A stretch of DNA of 64,000 nucleotides from Streptomyces sannanensis (GCF_039536205.1 NZ_BAAAYL010000001.1:2542001-2606000), one strand, 5' to 3'. Positions 8,653-17,934 are shown, counted from the first letter of the stretch. Notes: generated by a model from the sequence alone, not told the origin. Numbers and translations: made by a program.

Positions 8653-9813
8653 ATGTCCCTGGACCACAGGCTCTCCGAAGAGCACGAGGAACTGCGCCGC
8701 ACCGTCGAGGAGTTCGCGCACGACGTCGTCGCGCCCAAGATCGGTGACTACTACGAGCGCCATGAGTTCCCGTACGAAATCGTCCGCCAGATGGGGCAGA
8801 TGGGCCTGTTCGGGCTGCCCTTCCCCGAGGAGTACGGCGGCATGGGCGGCGACTATCTCGCCCTCGGCATCGCCCTGGAGGAGCTCGCCCGGGTCGACTC
8901 GTCCGTCGCGATCACCCTCGAGGCGGGGGTCTCGCTCGGCGCGATGCCCGTCTACCGCTTCGGCACCGAGGAGCAGAAGCGGGAGTGGCTGCCCAAGCTC
9001 TGCTCGGGCGAAATACTCGGCGCGTTCGGCCTGACCGAGCCGGACTGCGGTTCGGACGCGGGCGGCACGAAGACCACGGCCGTGCGGGACGGCGACGAGT
9101 GGGTGATCAATGGCACCAAGTGCTTCATCACCAACTCCGGTACGGACATCACGGGCCTGGTCACGGTCACCGCGGTCACCGGCCGCAAGGCGGACGGCTC
9201 GCCGCTGATCTCCTCGATCATCGTGCCGTCCGGCACCCCCGGCTTCACGGTCGCGGCGCCCTACTCCAAAGTGGGCTGGAACGCCTCGGACACCCGCGAG
9301 CTGTCGTTCCAGGACGTGCGTGTGCCGGCCGCCAATCTGCTGGGCGAGGAGGGCCGTGGGTACGCGCAGTTCCTGCGGATCCTCGACGAGGGCCGTATCG
9401 CCATCTCCGCACTCGCCACGGGCCTCGCCCAGGGCTGCGTCGACGAGTCCGTGGCGTACGCGAAGACGCGCCACGCCTTCGGCCGGCCGATCGGCGACAA
9501 CCAGGCCATCCAGTTCAAGCTGGCGGACATGGAGCTGCGGGCCCATATGTCCCGTGTCGCCTGGCGGGACGCGGCGTCCCGGCTGGTCCACGGGGAGCCG
9601 TTCAAGAAGGAGGCGGCGCTCGCCAAGCTCTACACCTCGACGGTCGCGGTGGACAACGCCCGTGACGCCACGCAGATCCACGGCGGCTACGGCTTCATGA
9701 ACGAGTACCCGGTGGCCCGGATGTGGCGCGACTCCAAGATCCTCGAGATCGGCGAGGGCACCAGTGAGGTCCAGCGGATGCTGATCGCGAGGGAGCTGGG
9801 CCTGACCGGCTGA
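8653..9813 (+). CDS. acyl-CoA dehydrogenase, probably isovaleryl-CoA dehydrogenase
   Basis: 386 residues, usual length. Family signatures seen: FGLTEPDCGSDAGGTKTTA (flavin/substrate loop), WVINGTKCFITNSG, and the C-terminal IHGGYGFMNEYPVARMWRDSK with the downstream IGEGTSEVQRMLIAR. It starts five bases after the HMG-CoA lyase stop and ends the operon before a strong hairpin. In the leucine pathway it would oxidise isovaleryl-CoA to 3-methylcrotonyl-CoA using FAD and an electron-transfer flavoprotein. The exact acyl chain is inferred from context. Confidence 0.9.
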   Translation: MSLDHRLSEEHEELRRTVEEFAHDVVAPKIGDYYERHEFPYEIVRQMGQMGLFGLPFPEEYGGMGGDYLALGIALEELARVDSSVAITLEAGVSLGAMPVYRFGTEEQKREWLPKLCSGEILGAFGLTEPDCGSDAGGTKTTAVRDGDEWVINGTKCFITNSGTDITGLVTVTAVTGRKADGSPLISSIIVPSGTPGFTVAAPYSKVGWNASDTRELSFQDVRVPAANLLGEEGRGYAQFLRILDEGRIAISALATGLAQGCVDESVAYAKTRHAFGRPIGDNQAIQFKLADMELRAHMSRVAWRDAASRLVHGEPFKKEAALAKLYTSTVAVDNARDATQIHGGYGFMNEYPVARMWRDSKILEIGEGTSEVQRMLIARELGLTG

Positions 9814-9830
9814 ACCGGGCGGGACGACTC

Positions 9831-9863
9831 GGTCCCGCACACCCTCACCGGGTGTGCGGGACC
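9831..9863 (+). terminator. terminator after the acyl-CoA catabolic operon
   Basis: GGTCCCGCACACCC and GGGTGTGCGGGACC form a perfect 14-bp stem with a five-base loop, 18 bases after the dehydrogenase stop. No U-run follows, which is normal in Streptomyces. The rest of the gap up to 10134 shows no gene I can support. Confidence 0.75.
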
Positions 9864-10134
9864 GTGGCACACCCGTACGGGCTGATCCTGAACACCGCGG
9901 CTGTGCTTTCCTGACCGGCCGCCCGTTCCGCGCCGCCGGGCAGTACCGAACACGCGGCGGGCGCCGGGAACCCTCGTGGGCACCGGCGCCGCCGTCATCT
10001 CACTCCGCCGCGGGCCAGGGCACCAGTGGCGAGCGGTACGTAGTCGATGCCGAGCGCCGGCGTCCGCGGCCCCTGCGCGGCCGGCCGCAAGGTGTAGACC
10101 ACTTGCCCGGCCCCGCGATGGGACAATCCCCGTC

Positions 10135-10998
10135 ATGGCGGAGATCATCCAGAAAGACGGCACATGGGCTTTCGACGGGGACGTGGTGCGGATCGTGCCC
10201 GGCTCCGACAAGGGCGTCGGCCTGCTGCGCAGGACGCTCGGCGAGATCGCCGTGCCGCTGCGGGCGCTGGCCGGTATCGCCTTCGAACCGGGCCGCAAGT
10301 CCGGCCGGCTGCGCCTGCGACTGCGCGACGGGGCCGACCCTCTGCTCCAGGTGACCGGCGGCAGGCTGGACGACGCCTCCGACCCCTACCGGCTGACGGT
10401 GGAGCCGGACCGTACCGGGGTCGCCGAGTACTTCGTCGACGAGGTGCGCAACGCTCTGCTGCTGGACCAGGTGCCCACCGTCGGCGCCGACCGCTATCTG
10501 CTGTCCGGGCCCGCGCTGCCGGTAACGGCGAGCGCGGGTGACGCCACCGTGTCGTTCGACGGGGACCGGATCCGGCTGGAGTGGAACTGGAAGGCCGAGG
10601 AGTCCAAGGCGTCCACCGGGACGCGCACCATCGAGCTGGGGGATGTGTCGGCCGTGGAGTTCCAGCCGGCCGTCGGGCTGGAGAACGGCTACCTGCGGTT
10701 CGTCGTGGCGAAGGCCGTGACCAAGGCCCCGCCGAAGTACGACCCGCACGCGGTGGAGCTGTGGGGATTCAAGAAGGACCCTCTGATGGCGCTGGTGGCG
10801 GCGGCCGTGGTGGCCCGTATGCCGCACCCCGCCGCGCCCGCCCCCGAGGAGGCCGTCCCGCCCCCGGCCGGGCCGCCCGCCGACGATCACGATGTACTGC
10901 TTCGCAGGCTGCGGGAGCTCGGCGAGCTGCACCGGGCCGGAATCCTCACGGACGACGAGTTCAGCACCGCCAAGCAGGCCGTCCTGAAGCGCATGTAA
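10135..10998 (+). CDS. DUF4429-type protein with C-terminal SHOCT motif
   Basis: 287 residues, no signal peptide or membrane segment. Two similar beta-rich modules are visible (about residues 7-75, beginning WAFDGDVVRI, and 140-205, beginning VSFDGDRIRLEW), matching the duplicated DUF4429 pattern. A proline-rich linker follows, then a C-terminal SHOCT-like helix pair, LRELGELHRAGILTDDEF. Such proteins are common in Streptomyces and of unknown role; SHOCT segments are thought to be interaction or oligomerisation modules. It stands alone between a terminator and a small gene in the same direction. Confidence 0.75.
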   Translation: MAEIIQKDGTWAFDGDVVRIVPGSDKGVGLLRRTLGEIAVPLRALAGIAFEPGRKSGRLRLRLRDGADPLLQVTGGRLDDASDPYRLTVEPDRTGVAEYFVDEVRNALLLDQVPTVGADRYLLSGPALPVTASAGDATVSFDGDRIRLEWNWKAEESKASTGTRTIELGDVSAVEFQPAVGLENGYLRFVVAKAVTKAPPKYDPHAVELWGFKKDPLMALVAAAVVARMPHPAAPAPEEAVPPPAGPPADDHDVLLRRLRELGELHRAGILTDDEFSTAKQAVLKRM

Positions 10999-11011
10999 GC
11001 GCGGCATAAGC

Positions 11012-11365
11012 GTGAACTTGACGGGTCCTGCCCGATATCGGGCAGGATTCTTGCGTAAGGACCCGGGTACCCCTCAGTATCTACGGGTGCTCGAACGCCG
11101 CCCTTCGTCCCACGAGGACCTCATCGACCACCTGGTGCGCAGCACCGCGCTCCAGCGCGGTGAAGCCGCCCGGGTGGTGCTGGACGTGCTGGCGTACTTC
11201 GACGAGACGACCGAGGTATTCGTCCGCCGCCGTCACCGTGAACTGCAGTCCGCGGGCCTGGCGAACGCGGAGATCTTCGAGCGGATCGCCGCCGAGATGC
11301 CGCATCGCGCGGTCGCGCCACCGGAGCTCTCGCTCAGGCAGCTGCGCCGCATCGTCTACGGCTGA
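11012..11365 (+). CDS. small conserved protein upstream of glmS, unknown function
   Basis: Up to 117 residues from GTG 11012. The convincing part begins near residue 25 (LERRPSSHEDLIDHLV) and is mainly charged and helical, ending LRQLRRIVYG. No known motif, signal or membrane segment is seen. GTG 11012 has no clear ribosome-binding site, so a later start such as GTG 11087 may be real. It ends 35 bp before glmS in the same direction and may be cotranscribed. Confidence 0.55.
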   Translation: MNLTGPARYRAGFLRKDPGTPQYLRVLERRPSSHEDLIDHLVRSTALQRGEAARVVLDVLAYFDETTEVFVRRRHRELQSAGLANAEIFERIAAEMPHRAVAPPELSLRQLRRIVYG

Positions 11366-11400
11366 GCACACACCCACGAACCCGGAGGGGAAGACACACC

Positions 11401-13218
11401 ATGTGCGGAATCGTCGGATACATCGGCAAGCGCGATGTAGCGCCGCTGCTTCTGGAGGGCCTGCAGCGACTGGAGTACCGCGGTTACGACTCCGCGGGCA
11501 TCGTCGTGACGAGCCCCAAGGCCGCCGGCCTGAAGATGGTCAAGGCCAAGGGCCGGGTCCGCGACCTGGAGGCCCGTGTCCCCAAGCGGTTCGCCGGCAC
11601 CACCGGTATCGCCCACACCCGCTGGGCCACCCACGGCGCCCCGAGCGACGTCAACGCGCACCCGCACCTGGACGCCGAGGGCAGGGTCGCCGTCGTCCAC
11701 AACGGCATCATCGACAACGCCTCCGAGCTGCGCGCCAAGCTGACCGCCGACGGTGTGGAGTTCCTCTCCGAGACCGACACCGAGGTGCTGGTCCACCTGA
11801 TCTCCCGCTCCCAGGCAGAGACGCTGGAGGAGAAGGTCCGCGAGGCGCTGCGCGTCGTCGAGGGCACGTACGGCATCGCCGTCATGCACGCCGACTTCTC
11901 CGACCGGATCGTCGTCGCCCGCAACGGCTCCCCGGTCGTGCTGGGCATCGGCGAGAAGGAGATGTTCGTCGCCTCCGACGTGGCGGCCCTGGTGTCGCAC
12001 ACCCGTCAGATCGTCACCCTCGACGACGGCGAGATGGCGACCCTGAAGGCGGACGACTTCCGCACGTACACCACCGAGGGCTCCCGTACGACCGCCACGC
12101 CGACCACCGTGGAGTGGGAGGCCGAGTCGTACGACATGGGCGGCCACGACACGTACATGCACAAGGAGATCTCCGAGCAGGCCGAGGCCGTGGACCGCGT
12201 GCTGCGCGGCCGCATCGACGACCGGTTCTCCACCGTTCACCTGGGCGGCCTCAACCTGGACCCGCGCGAGGCCCGCGGCATCCGCCGTGTGAAGATCCTC
12301 GGCTGCGGCACCTCGTACCACGCCGGCATGATCGGCGCCGGGCTGATCGAGAGCCTGGCCCGGATCCCCGCGGACGCCGAGCCGGCCTCCGAGTTCCGCT
12401 ACCGCAACCCGGTCGTGGACCCGGACACCCTGTACCTCGCGGTCTCCCAGTCCGGTGAGACCTATGACGTGCTCGCCGCCGTGCAGGAGCTCAAGCGCAA
12501 GGGCGCCCGCGTCCTCGGTGTCGTCAATGTCGTCGGCTCGGCGATCGCCCGCGAGGCCGACGGCGGTGTGTACGTCCACGCCGGCCCCGAGGTCTGTGTC
12601 GTCTCCACCAAGTGCTTCACCAACACGGTGGTCGCCTTCGCGCTGCTCGCGCTGCACCTGGGCCGTATCCGTGACCTGTCGGTGGCCGACGGCAAGCGGC
12701 TCATCGAGGGTCTGCGCAGGCTGCCGGAGCAGATCGACGAGATCCTGAAGCTGGAGCCGCAGATCAAGCAGCTGGCGGACGAGTACGCCGACGCCAAGTC
12801 GATGATGTTCATCGGCCGGGTGCGTGGTTACCCGGTGGCGCTGGAGGCCTCCCTCAAGCTGAAGGAGATCAGCTACATCCACGCCGAGGCCTACCCGGCG
12901 TCCGAGCTGAAGCACGGTCCGCTGGCCCTCATCGAGCCCGCGATGCCGACGGTCGCGATCGTCCCGGACGACGACCTGCTGGAGAAGAACCGCGCGGCAC
13001 TGGAGGAGATCAAGGCCCGTAGCGGCAAGATCCTCGCGGTGGCGCACCAGGAGCAGGAGAAGGCCGACCACACGATCGTCGTCCCGAAGAACGAGGACGA
13101 GCTGGACCCGATCCTGATGGGCATCCCGCTCCAGCTCTTCGCGTACCACACGGCGCTGGCCCTCGGCCGGGACATCGACAAGCCGCGCAACCTCGCGAAG
13201 TCGGTGACGGTGGAGTAG
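11401..13218 (+). CDS. glmS: glutamine-fructose-6-phosphate aminotransferase (isomerising)
   Basis: 605 residues, the usual length. The N-terminal glutaminase starts MCGIVGYIGKRDVAP with the catalytic Cys directly after the initiator Met, then THTRWATHG-like and HNGIIDN motifs. The C-terminal half has two SIS sugar-isomerase domains (ILGCGTSYHAGMIGA; AVSQSGETYDVLAAV; HGPLALIEP) and ends PRNLAKSVTVE, the expected C-terminal tail. It makes glucosamine-6-phosphate for peptidoglycan and other amino-sugar polymers. A ribosome-binding site (CGGAGGGG) lies seven to ten bases upstream. S. coelicolor has two glmS genes; this position near adpA corresponds to the second. No ribozyme-like leader is seen. 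Confidence 0.95.
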   Translation: MCGIVGYIGKRDVAPLLLEGLQRLEYRGYDSAGIVVTSPKAAGLKMVKAKGRVRDLEARVPKRFAGTTGIAHTRWATHGAPSDVNAHPHLDAEGRVAVVHNGIIDNASELRAKLTADGVEFLSETDTEVLVHLISRSQAETLEEKVREALRVVEGTYGIAVMHADFSDRIVVARNGSPVVLGIGEKEMFVASDVAALVSHTRQIVTLDDGEMATLKADDFRTYTTEGSRTTATPTTVEWEAESYDMGGHDTYMHKEISEQAEAVDRVLRGRIDDRFSTVHLGGLNLDPREARGIRRVKILGCGTSYHAGMIGAGLIESLARIPADAEPASEFRYRNPVVDPDTLYLAVSQSGETYDVLAAVQELKRKGARVLGVVNVVGSAIAREADGGVYVHAGPEVCVVSTKCFTNTVVAFALLALHLGRIRDLSVADGKRLIEGLRRLPEQIDEILKLEPQIKQLADEYADAKSMMFIGRVRGYPVALEASLKLKEISYIHAEAYPASELKHGPLALIEPAMPTVAIVPDDDLLEKNRAALEEIKARSGKILAVAHQEQEKADHTIVVPKNEDELDPILMGIPLQLFAYHTALALGRDIDKPRNLAKSVTVE

Positions 13219-13278
13219 TCCTACCCACCACCACGGAAGCGATGATTGAGCAACCCCTACGCACCTGAACCACCTCCG

Positions 13279-13397
13279 CGAGAGCGGCGGCGGTTCAGGC
13301 GCAAAGCGAGAGCGGCGCCGGTTCAGGCGCAAAGGGGGAAGCAACCCCCACGTACAGCAACCACCTGCGCGAGAGCGGCGGCGGTTCAGCCGCAAAG
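13279..13397 (+). repeat. three copies of a 28-bp repeat after glmS
   Basis: Copies lie at 13279-13306, 13307-13334 (directly adjacent) and 13370-13397, each CGAGAGCGGCGSCGGTTC followed by AGSCGCAAAG. The first and third also share about 40 bp of upstream flank (AGCAACCCC-ACG-AC). A copy with its flank can pair GAACC with GGTTC around a GCGAGAGC loop. The array lies between the glmS stop and its terminator, so it would be in the glmS 3' UTR. Confidence 0.7.
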
Positions 13398-13404
13398 GGG
13401 GGCC

Positions 13405-13437
13405 GGTCCCCGCGTGTGCCATCTGCACGCGGGGACC
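13405..13437. terminator. terminator between glmS and the convergent acetate transporter
   Basis: GGTCCCCGCGTG and CACGCGGGGACC form a perfect 12-bp stem, flanked by AAAGGGG and CCCTCTTT, so it can act in both directions between the convergent genes. Confidence 0.75.
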
Positions 13438-13504
13438 GCCCTCTTTCACCTGCCGGCGCCGCCCGGAACGCCGGCGTGCGGCTGCCCGGAGGCCCGGCGG
13501 GGCC

Positions 13505-14074
13505 TCAGCCGGTGGCCGTCACTCCCCGGCCGGCAGCGCGTCCGGGAAGCGCCGTGGGCCACTTGGCCAGCGACGCCGTCGCCCCGTACCAGGCCGCGGC
13601 GCCCGCGACCGCGGCGACCCAGCCGCCGACCTTGGCGAGCCCGCTGCTGTCCGCGAACGCCGCTATGCCGAGCAGCAGCAACGAGACGAACAGCAGCCCG
13701 TACGTGCCCCTGGTCAGCATTCCGCTGTCCGCGGCCCCGAGGGCCAGGCTGAGCGCGAGCAGGGCCCACAGGAGCAGGAAGAGTCCGACCGCGTTCGCGG
13801 ACACCTTGGCGTCGGCCGCGCTCGCCCAGGTGAACCAGAACGCCCCGAGCCCCGTGAACGCGGTGCCGTTGAAGGCGTCGTCGCCGCGGAAGGCGAAGAG
13901 GCCTGCGACGAACAGCGCTATACCGCCGACGAAGAGGGCGATCGACATGGAGTCGGACGCGCTGACGCCGTCGATCACACCGGTCGTGCCGATGCCGAAC
14001 GCCAGCAGCGTCAGTCCGAGTGCCAGGTGACCGAGAGTGGAAGTGGTGCTTCCCGCAGAGACATCCTTGTCCAC
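13505..14074 (-). CDS. GPR1/FUN34/YaaH-family acetate uptake transporter
   Basis: 189 residues with six hydrophobic segments (first: LGHLALGLTLLAFGIGTTG). Family marks include FNGTAFTGLGAFWFTWA, which carries the FGLGAFW-like region of SatP/YaaH proteins, and AFFVGGI-like glycine packing (IALFVGGIALFVAGL). It is likely a plasma-membrane acetate/succinate permease. It ends towards the glmS terminator. The upstream gap to the universal stress gene is 159 bp, so it probably has its own promoter. Confidence 0.85.
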   Translation of the reverse strand: MDKDVSAGSTTSTLGHLALGLTLLAFGIGTTGVIDGVSASDSMSIALFVGGIALFVAGLFAFRGDDAFNGTAFTGLGAFWFTWASAADAKVSANAVGLFLLLWALLALSLALGAADSGMLTRGTYGLLFVSLLLLGIAAFADSSGLAKVGGWVAAVAGAAAWYGATASLAKWPTALPGRAAGRGVTATG

Positions 14075-14233
14075 GGCGGGCTCCCTTCATGCATGTTCTG
14101 TTGTGCTGCTTCCCAGCCACCCTTATGTACCCTTCACAAGGGCACAATTCACCCCTACGGATGGGTAGATTTCCTTTGACAGGACGCGAGTTGACGCCGC
14201 CTCACCTGTGTGAAAGGCAGGATTACGGAATGG

Positions 14234-14824
14234 CTACGGGATGACGACGACGGGGCGCTGTGCTCGCTTCGCGAGCCGCCCCGCGACCGAGCCGAAGATC
14301 CGACCGACGATGCCGTGCGTCGAGCCCACCACGATCGCGTCGGCGGCGTACTCCCGCCCGACCTCTTCCAGTTCGTGACAGATGTCGCCGCCCCGCTCGA
14401 CCAGGATCCACGGGACCTCGGCGAGGTAGTCGGCGCAGGCGAGCTCGAGGCCGAGCACCTCGGTGCGGTGGTCCGGCACATCGACGAAGACCGGCGGCTC
14501 GCAGCCCGCCCACACGGTGGTGGGCAGCCGGTTGGCGACGTGCACGATGATCAGGCCGGAGCCGGACCGCCTGGCCATGCCGATCGCGTACGCGAGCGCG
14601 CGCTCACTGGAGGTCGAGCCGTCGAAGCCGACGACGACACCGTGCCGGAAGGCGGGATCGCAGGAAGGGCGTGCCTCTTCCGCCGCGAGAGGGTCCGACG
14701 TGGGGTCGGCGAGCCGCTTGCGGTCCGCGGGTTCGGGGAATTCGTGACCGGCCATCGGTGTCTCGGCGTTCAGATCCTCTTGGGAGGGACGACAGTTGGC
14801 ATCGGAGCTGTGTCCGGGAAACAT
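14234..14824 (-). CDS. universal stress protein (UspA family)
   Basis: 196 residues with one Usp domain from about residue 60: VVVGFDGSTSSERALAYAI at the start and VVGSTHGIVGRIFGSVAGRL at the end, fitting the ATP-binding G-x2-G-x9-G(S/T) pattern. The first 55 residues are a low-complexity extension, so ATG 14755 (MAGHEFPEP) is an alternative start. The stress or nucleotide it responds to cannot be told. It lies upstream of the acetate transporter on the same strand. Confidence 0.85.
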   Translation of the reverse strand: MFPGHSSDANCRPSQEDLNAETPMAGHEFPEPADRKRLADPTSDPLAAEEARPSCDPAFRHGVVVGFDGSTSSERALAYAIGMARRSGSGLIIVHVANRLPTTVWAGCEPPVFVDVPDHRTEVLGLELACADYLAEVPWILVERGGDICHELEEVGREYAADAIVVGSTHGIVGRIFGSVAGRLAKRAQRPVVVIP

Positions 14825-15525
14825 CTTCCCAACCCCATACCCTCAAGGGTACGGCGACACTCCTCTGCTGCCCAGGGCCTGACCGGGCCGTGCGGCGTTC
14901 TCCGGAGCATGCCCGAGCCCGCGGGGATATGGCAATGGCGCCTGCCCCATACAGCTTCCCTCGCGGACCGGAATGCGGCACATACGGACCGTGACCGCCC
15001 GGCACATTCGCCGTCGGCACGAAATCATCACCCCGTCACCGCCCGGAAGAGCACTCCGTGACCGCATCGCCGGCCCGGCGCCGTGACCACGGCCTGCCGA
15101 ATGCCACCTCGGCGCGCCGGACGCACGCCGAAAGGATGACGGTTTCGCACATCCGCGCACATATATTTTCAGCCAACTTCACCACATGACCCAAAGCTTG
15201 GCGGAATGGCCTGCCAACCCTACTGCCACCAGGGATGAAAGGACCGTCGCAAAGGCTTGCACCATACGGGTACGGGCCATCAGCGCGAGACGCACTTCCC
15301 TGCGGGCCGCGTGAGTGGAACGCTTCCTGATCGAATGCTTCGCGCCAAGTTGTCTTGTCGATTTAACGCCGGATGCCGAACTTGTCACGCCGGCACCACG
15401 GGACGCAGTAGATTCGATCATGAGTATCGAAGGCTGGGGACCCGTGCTGGACCGAGGGGAAACGTGCAGGAGCGAAAGGCCCGACAGGAACGGGGCGCCG
15501 CGCACACCGAGGGGGGCTTAGAGCC
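14825..15525 (+). other. long adpA upstream region without a supported gene
   Basis: About 700 bp separate the universal stress gene from adpA. I see no convincing gene on either strand. The half near adpA is less GC-rich, with an A/T patch CATATATTTT near 15160 and TTGCAC near 15258. adpA promoters in Streptomyces are known to be distant and to bind AdpA and gamma-butyrolactone receptor or BldD-type proteins. I could not pick out a specific operator. Confidence 0.5.
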
Positions 15526-16728
15526 ATGAGCCAGGATTCCGCTGTCGCACCCGAGGCGGCACGGAAGCTCTCCGGGCGCCGCCGCCGGGAGGTTGTCGCC
15601 GTCATGCTGTTCAGCGGCGGCCCCATCTTCGAGAGCTCCATCCCGCTCTCCGTTTTCGGTATCGACCGGCAGGACGCAGGCGTCCCCCGCTACCGGCTGC
15701 TGGTCTGCGCCGGCGAGGATGGACCGCTGCGCACGACCGGCGGACTCGAACTCACCGCCCCGTACGGTCTGGACGCCATCGGCCGAGCGGGCACCGTGGT
15801 CGTGCCCGCCTGGCGGTCGATCACCTCACCCCCGCCCCCGGAGGCACTCGACGCACTGCGCCGCGCCCATGAGGAGGGCGCGCGCATCGTCGGCCTGTGC
15901 ACCGGCGCCTTCGTACTGGCCGCGGCCGGGCTGCTGGACGGCCGCCCGGCGACCACGCACTGGATGTACGCGCCGACGCTGGCCAAGCGGTACCCGTCGG
16001 TCCATGTCGACCCGCGTGAGCTCTTCGTCGACGACGGCGACGTCCTGACCTCGGCCGGCACCGCCGCCGGAATCGACCTCTGCCTGCACATCGTGCGTAT
16101 GGACCACGGTCCCGAGGCCGCCGGGGCGCTGGCCCGCCGGCTGGTCGTACCGCCGCGCCGCAGCGGTGGGCAGGAACGCTATCTGGACAGGTCTTTACCG
16201 GAGGAGATCGGCTCGGATCCACTGGCCGAGGTGGTGGCCTGGGCGCTGGAGCATCTCCACGAGCAGTTCGACGTGGAGACGCTGGCCGCGCGCGCGTACA
16301 TGAGCCGCCGCACCTTCGACCGGAGGTTCCGCTCGCTCACCGGGAGCGCTCCGCTGCAGTGGCTGATCACCCAGCGGGTGCTCCAGGCACAGCGGCTGCT
16401 GGAGACCTCGGACTATTCCGTGGACGAGGTCGCGGGCCGCTGCGGCTTCCGCTCCCCGGTGGCGCTGCGCGGTCACTTCCGGCGCCAGCTCGGCTCGTCC
16501 CCGGCCGCCTACCGGGCCGCGTACCGGGCCCGCAGGCCGCAGTCGGAGGTCCCGGCGGTCATCGACGCGGTCCCGACGCAGGGCACCGCGCAGCCGCGGC
16601 GTACCGCGGCCGCGAGCACCCCGGCCGGATCCTCCACCGCCTCCGCGCCCGTGGAGCCGGGCAAGCCCGTCTCCGACGACTACGCCCCGGCGCACCCGGC
16701 GCTGCCCGGCCAGCGAACCGCGCTGTGA
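15526..16728 (+). CDS. adpA: pleiotropic developmental regulator AdpA (BldH)
   Basis: 400 residues. The N-terminal half is a DJ-1/PfpI (ThiJ)-like dimerisation domain (about 20-200; [41 protein letters not shown]). The second half is an AraC/XylS DNA-binding domain with two helix-turn-helices (about 235-335; [38 protein letters not shown]). The tail is Ala/Pro/Ser-rich. Codon 224, between the domains, is TTA, the hallmark position in Streptomyces adpA, so translation needs bldA tRNA. AdpA activates and represses hundreds of genes of morphology and secondary metabolism. GAGGGGGG precedes the ATG. Followed by a hairpin and orn, as in S. coelicolor. Confidence 0.96.
   Translation: MSQDSAVAPEAARKLSGRRRREVVAVMLFSGGPIFESSIPLSVFGIDRQDAGVPRYRLLVCAGEDGPLRTTGGLELTAPYGLDAIGRAGTVVVPAWRSITSPPPPEALDALRRAHEEGARIVGLCTGAFVLAAAGLLDGRPATTHWMYAPTLAKRYPSVHVDPRELFVDDGDVLTSAGTAAGIDLCLHIVRMDHGPEAAGALARRLVVPPRRSGGQERYLDRSLPEEIGSDPLAEVVAWALEHLHEQFDVETLAARAYMSRRTFDRRFRSLTGSAPLQWLITQRVLQAQRLLETSDYSVDEVAGRCGFRSPVALRGHFRRQLGSSPAAYRAAYRARRPQSEVPAVIDAVPTQGTAQPRRTAAASTPAGSSTASAPVEPGKPVSDDYAPAHPALPGQRTAL
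16195..16197 (+). promoter_or_regulatory. TTA (bldA) codon in adpA
   Basis: In-frame TTA for Leu224 in the linker between the DJ-1-like and AraC domains. In Streptomyces TTA is read only by the bldA tRNA, giving developmental control of AdpA translation. Confidence 0.95.
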
Positions 16729-16737
16729 GAAGGGGTG

Positions 16738-16775
16738 GCCCGGCCCGGCCGGACTCGTGTTCGGCCGGGCCGGGC
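16738..16775 (+). terminator. adpA terminator
   Basis: GCCCGGCCCGGCCG and CGGCCGGGCCGGGC form a perfect 14-bp stem with a ten-base loop, starting ten bases after the adpA stop. Confidence 0.8.
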
Positions 16776-16798
16776 AGCCACCCCCTAAGGTGGGACGC

Positions 16799-17410
16799 AT
16801 GAACGATCGCATGGTGTGGATCGACTGCGAGATGACCGGGCTCTCGCTGACGGACGACGCACTCATCGAGGTGGCCGCGCTGGTCACCGACTCGGAGCTG
16901 AACGTGCTCGGTGAAGGGGTGGACATCGTGATCCGCCCGCCGGACGCCGCACTCGAGACCATGCCCGAGGTGGTGCGCCAGATGCACACCACCTCCGGTC
17001 TCCTCGACGAGCTGGCCTCCGGCACCACTCTCGCCGACGCCGAGGAGCAGGTCCTGGCCTACGTACGGGAGCATGTGAAGGAGCCCGGCAAGGCCCCGCT
17101 CTGCGGAAACTCGGTCTCCACCGACCGTGGCTTCCTGGCGCGCGACATGCCGACGCTCGAGGACTGGCTCCACTACCGGATCGTGGATGTCTCCTCGGTG
17201 AAGGAGCTGGCCCGCCGCTGGTACCCGCGGGCGTACTTCAACGCCCCGCAGAAGAGTGGCAACCATCGCGCGCTCGCCGACATCCGTGAGTCCATCGCGG
17301 AGCTGCGCTACTACCGCGAGGCCGTCTTCGTGCCGCAGCCCGGCCCCGACTCGGACACCGCCAAGGCGATCGCGGCCCGCCACGTCCTGCCCGCGGGACC
17401 CGCGGAGTAG
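16799..17410 (+). CDS. orn: oligoribonuclease
   Basis: 203 residues, a DEDDh 3'-5' exoribonuclease. Catalytic motifs seen: WIDCEMTGL (Asp and Glu, about residue 8), the middle Asp in [15 protein letters not shown], and [11 protein letters not shown] (His and Asp). It degrades two- to five-base RNAs, including pGpG from c-di-GMP breakdown, which links it to cdgA in this window. The start used is ATG 16799 ([12 protein letters not shown]); a longer reading from 16757 runs through the adpA terminator and is unlikely. The gene directly follows adpA, as in other streptomycetes. Confidence 0.95.
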   Translation: MNDRMVWIDCEMTGLSLTDDALIEVAALVTDSELNVLGEGVDIVIRPPDAALETMPEVVRQMHTTSGLLDELASGTTLADAEEQVLAYVREHVKEPGKAPLCGNSVSTDRGFLARDMPTLEDWLHYRIVDVSSVKELARRWYPRAYFNAPQKSGNHRALADIRESIAELRYYREAVFVPQPGPDSDTAKAIAARHVLPAGPAE

Positions 17411-17508
17411 CCCGCCCGGACGGGCCACCCGAAAGGCGGGAGCGAGCACCCCCTCCGACCATGTACACTTTTTCTCGGCCGGTCAGGGAAACCGAAAAGA
17501 CCGGTCGT

Positions 17509-17582
17509 GGTGGGTGTAGCTCAGTTGGTAGAGCACCTGGTTGTGGTCCAGGATGCCGCGGGTTCGAGTCCCGTCACTCACC
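17509..17582 (+). tRNA. tRNA-His (GTG)
   Basis: Cloverleaf drawn by hand: acceptor GTGGGTG pairs with CACTCAC, preceded by the extra G-1 (17509) that faces C73, as expected for tRNA-His. The anticodon arm is CTGG-TTGTGGT-CCAG with GTG at 17543-17545, and the T-loop is GGTTCGAGTCC. CCA is not encoded. Confidence 0.95.
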
Positions 17583-17590
17583 CTCCTCTG

Positions 17591-17632
17591 AGAGGCCGCT
17601 GACCTGCGGAAAGCAGGACAGCGGCCTCTTTT
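17591..17632 (+). terminator. terminator after tRNA-His
   Basis: AGAGGCCGCTG pairs with CAGCGGCCTCT and is followed by TTTT; an inner CCTGC/GCAGG stem extends it. A classic intrinsic terminator. Confidence 0.85.
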
Positions 17633-17934
17633 GGCTCTCCCATGGCCACACCGGCGGCCACCCGGGATCTTGAGAAGGGCCCCACCGAACCTCGGGGGTG
17701 AGCGGCACTACGCGAAGGCCGCCCGGGAGGCCCACCACCGCCCTGGCCGGCTCATGCGCCTGGTCCCCGAGCCCGACAACCCCATGGAGGACCACTGGGC
17801 AACCTCGCGCAGCGCCTCCGCAGCCGTGCCGATGCTCGTACGGGATACCGACACCCGCTGCGACAAGGAGCGTGACGGGTGGGGCGGGTGAGGCGAAATC
17901 CCCGGAACAGACGTGCCGGCGGCCGGAGTTGACC
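17633..17934 (+). other. gap after tRNA-His, possible gene remnant
   Basis: No intact gene is seen. One plus frame (about 17700-17800) reads RLMRLVPEPDNPMED, which resembles the LVPEPDNPxDPNAV strand of HIRAN domains, but the match is short and ends in unrelated sequence. It may be a remnant or chance. Confidence 0.25.

Noticed and set aside
9864..10134. Gene between the dehydrogenase terminator and the DUF4429-type gene
   Set aside because: Open frames on both strands lack a ribosome-binding site and any motif.
11366..11400. glmS ribozyme or riboswitch
   Set aside because: Only 35 bp separate glmS from the previous gene, too little for a glmS ribozyme, and no conserved core was seen.
11356..13449. 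697-codon minus-strand open frame
   Set aside because: Antisense to glmS, with no recognisable domain.
17509..17934. Integrated element at tRNA-His
   Set aside because: No integrase and no repeated tRNA 3' end were found downstream; only a doubtful HIRAN-like peptide.
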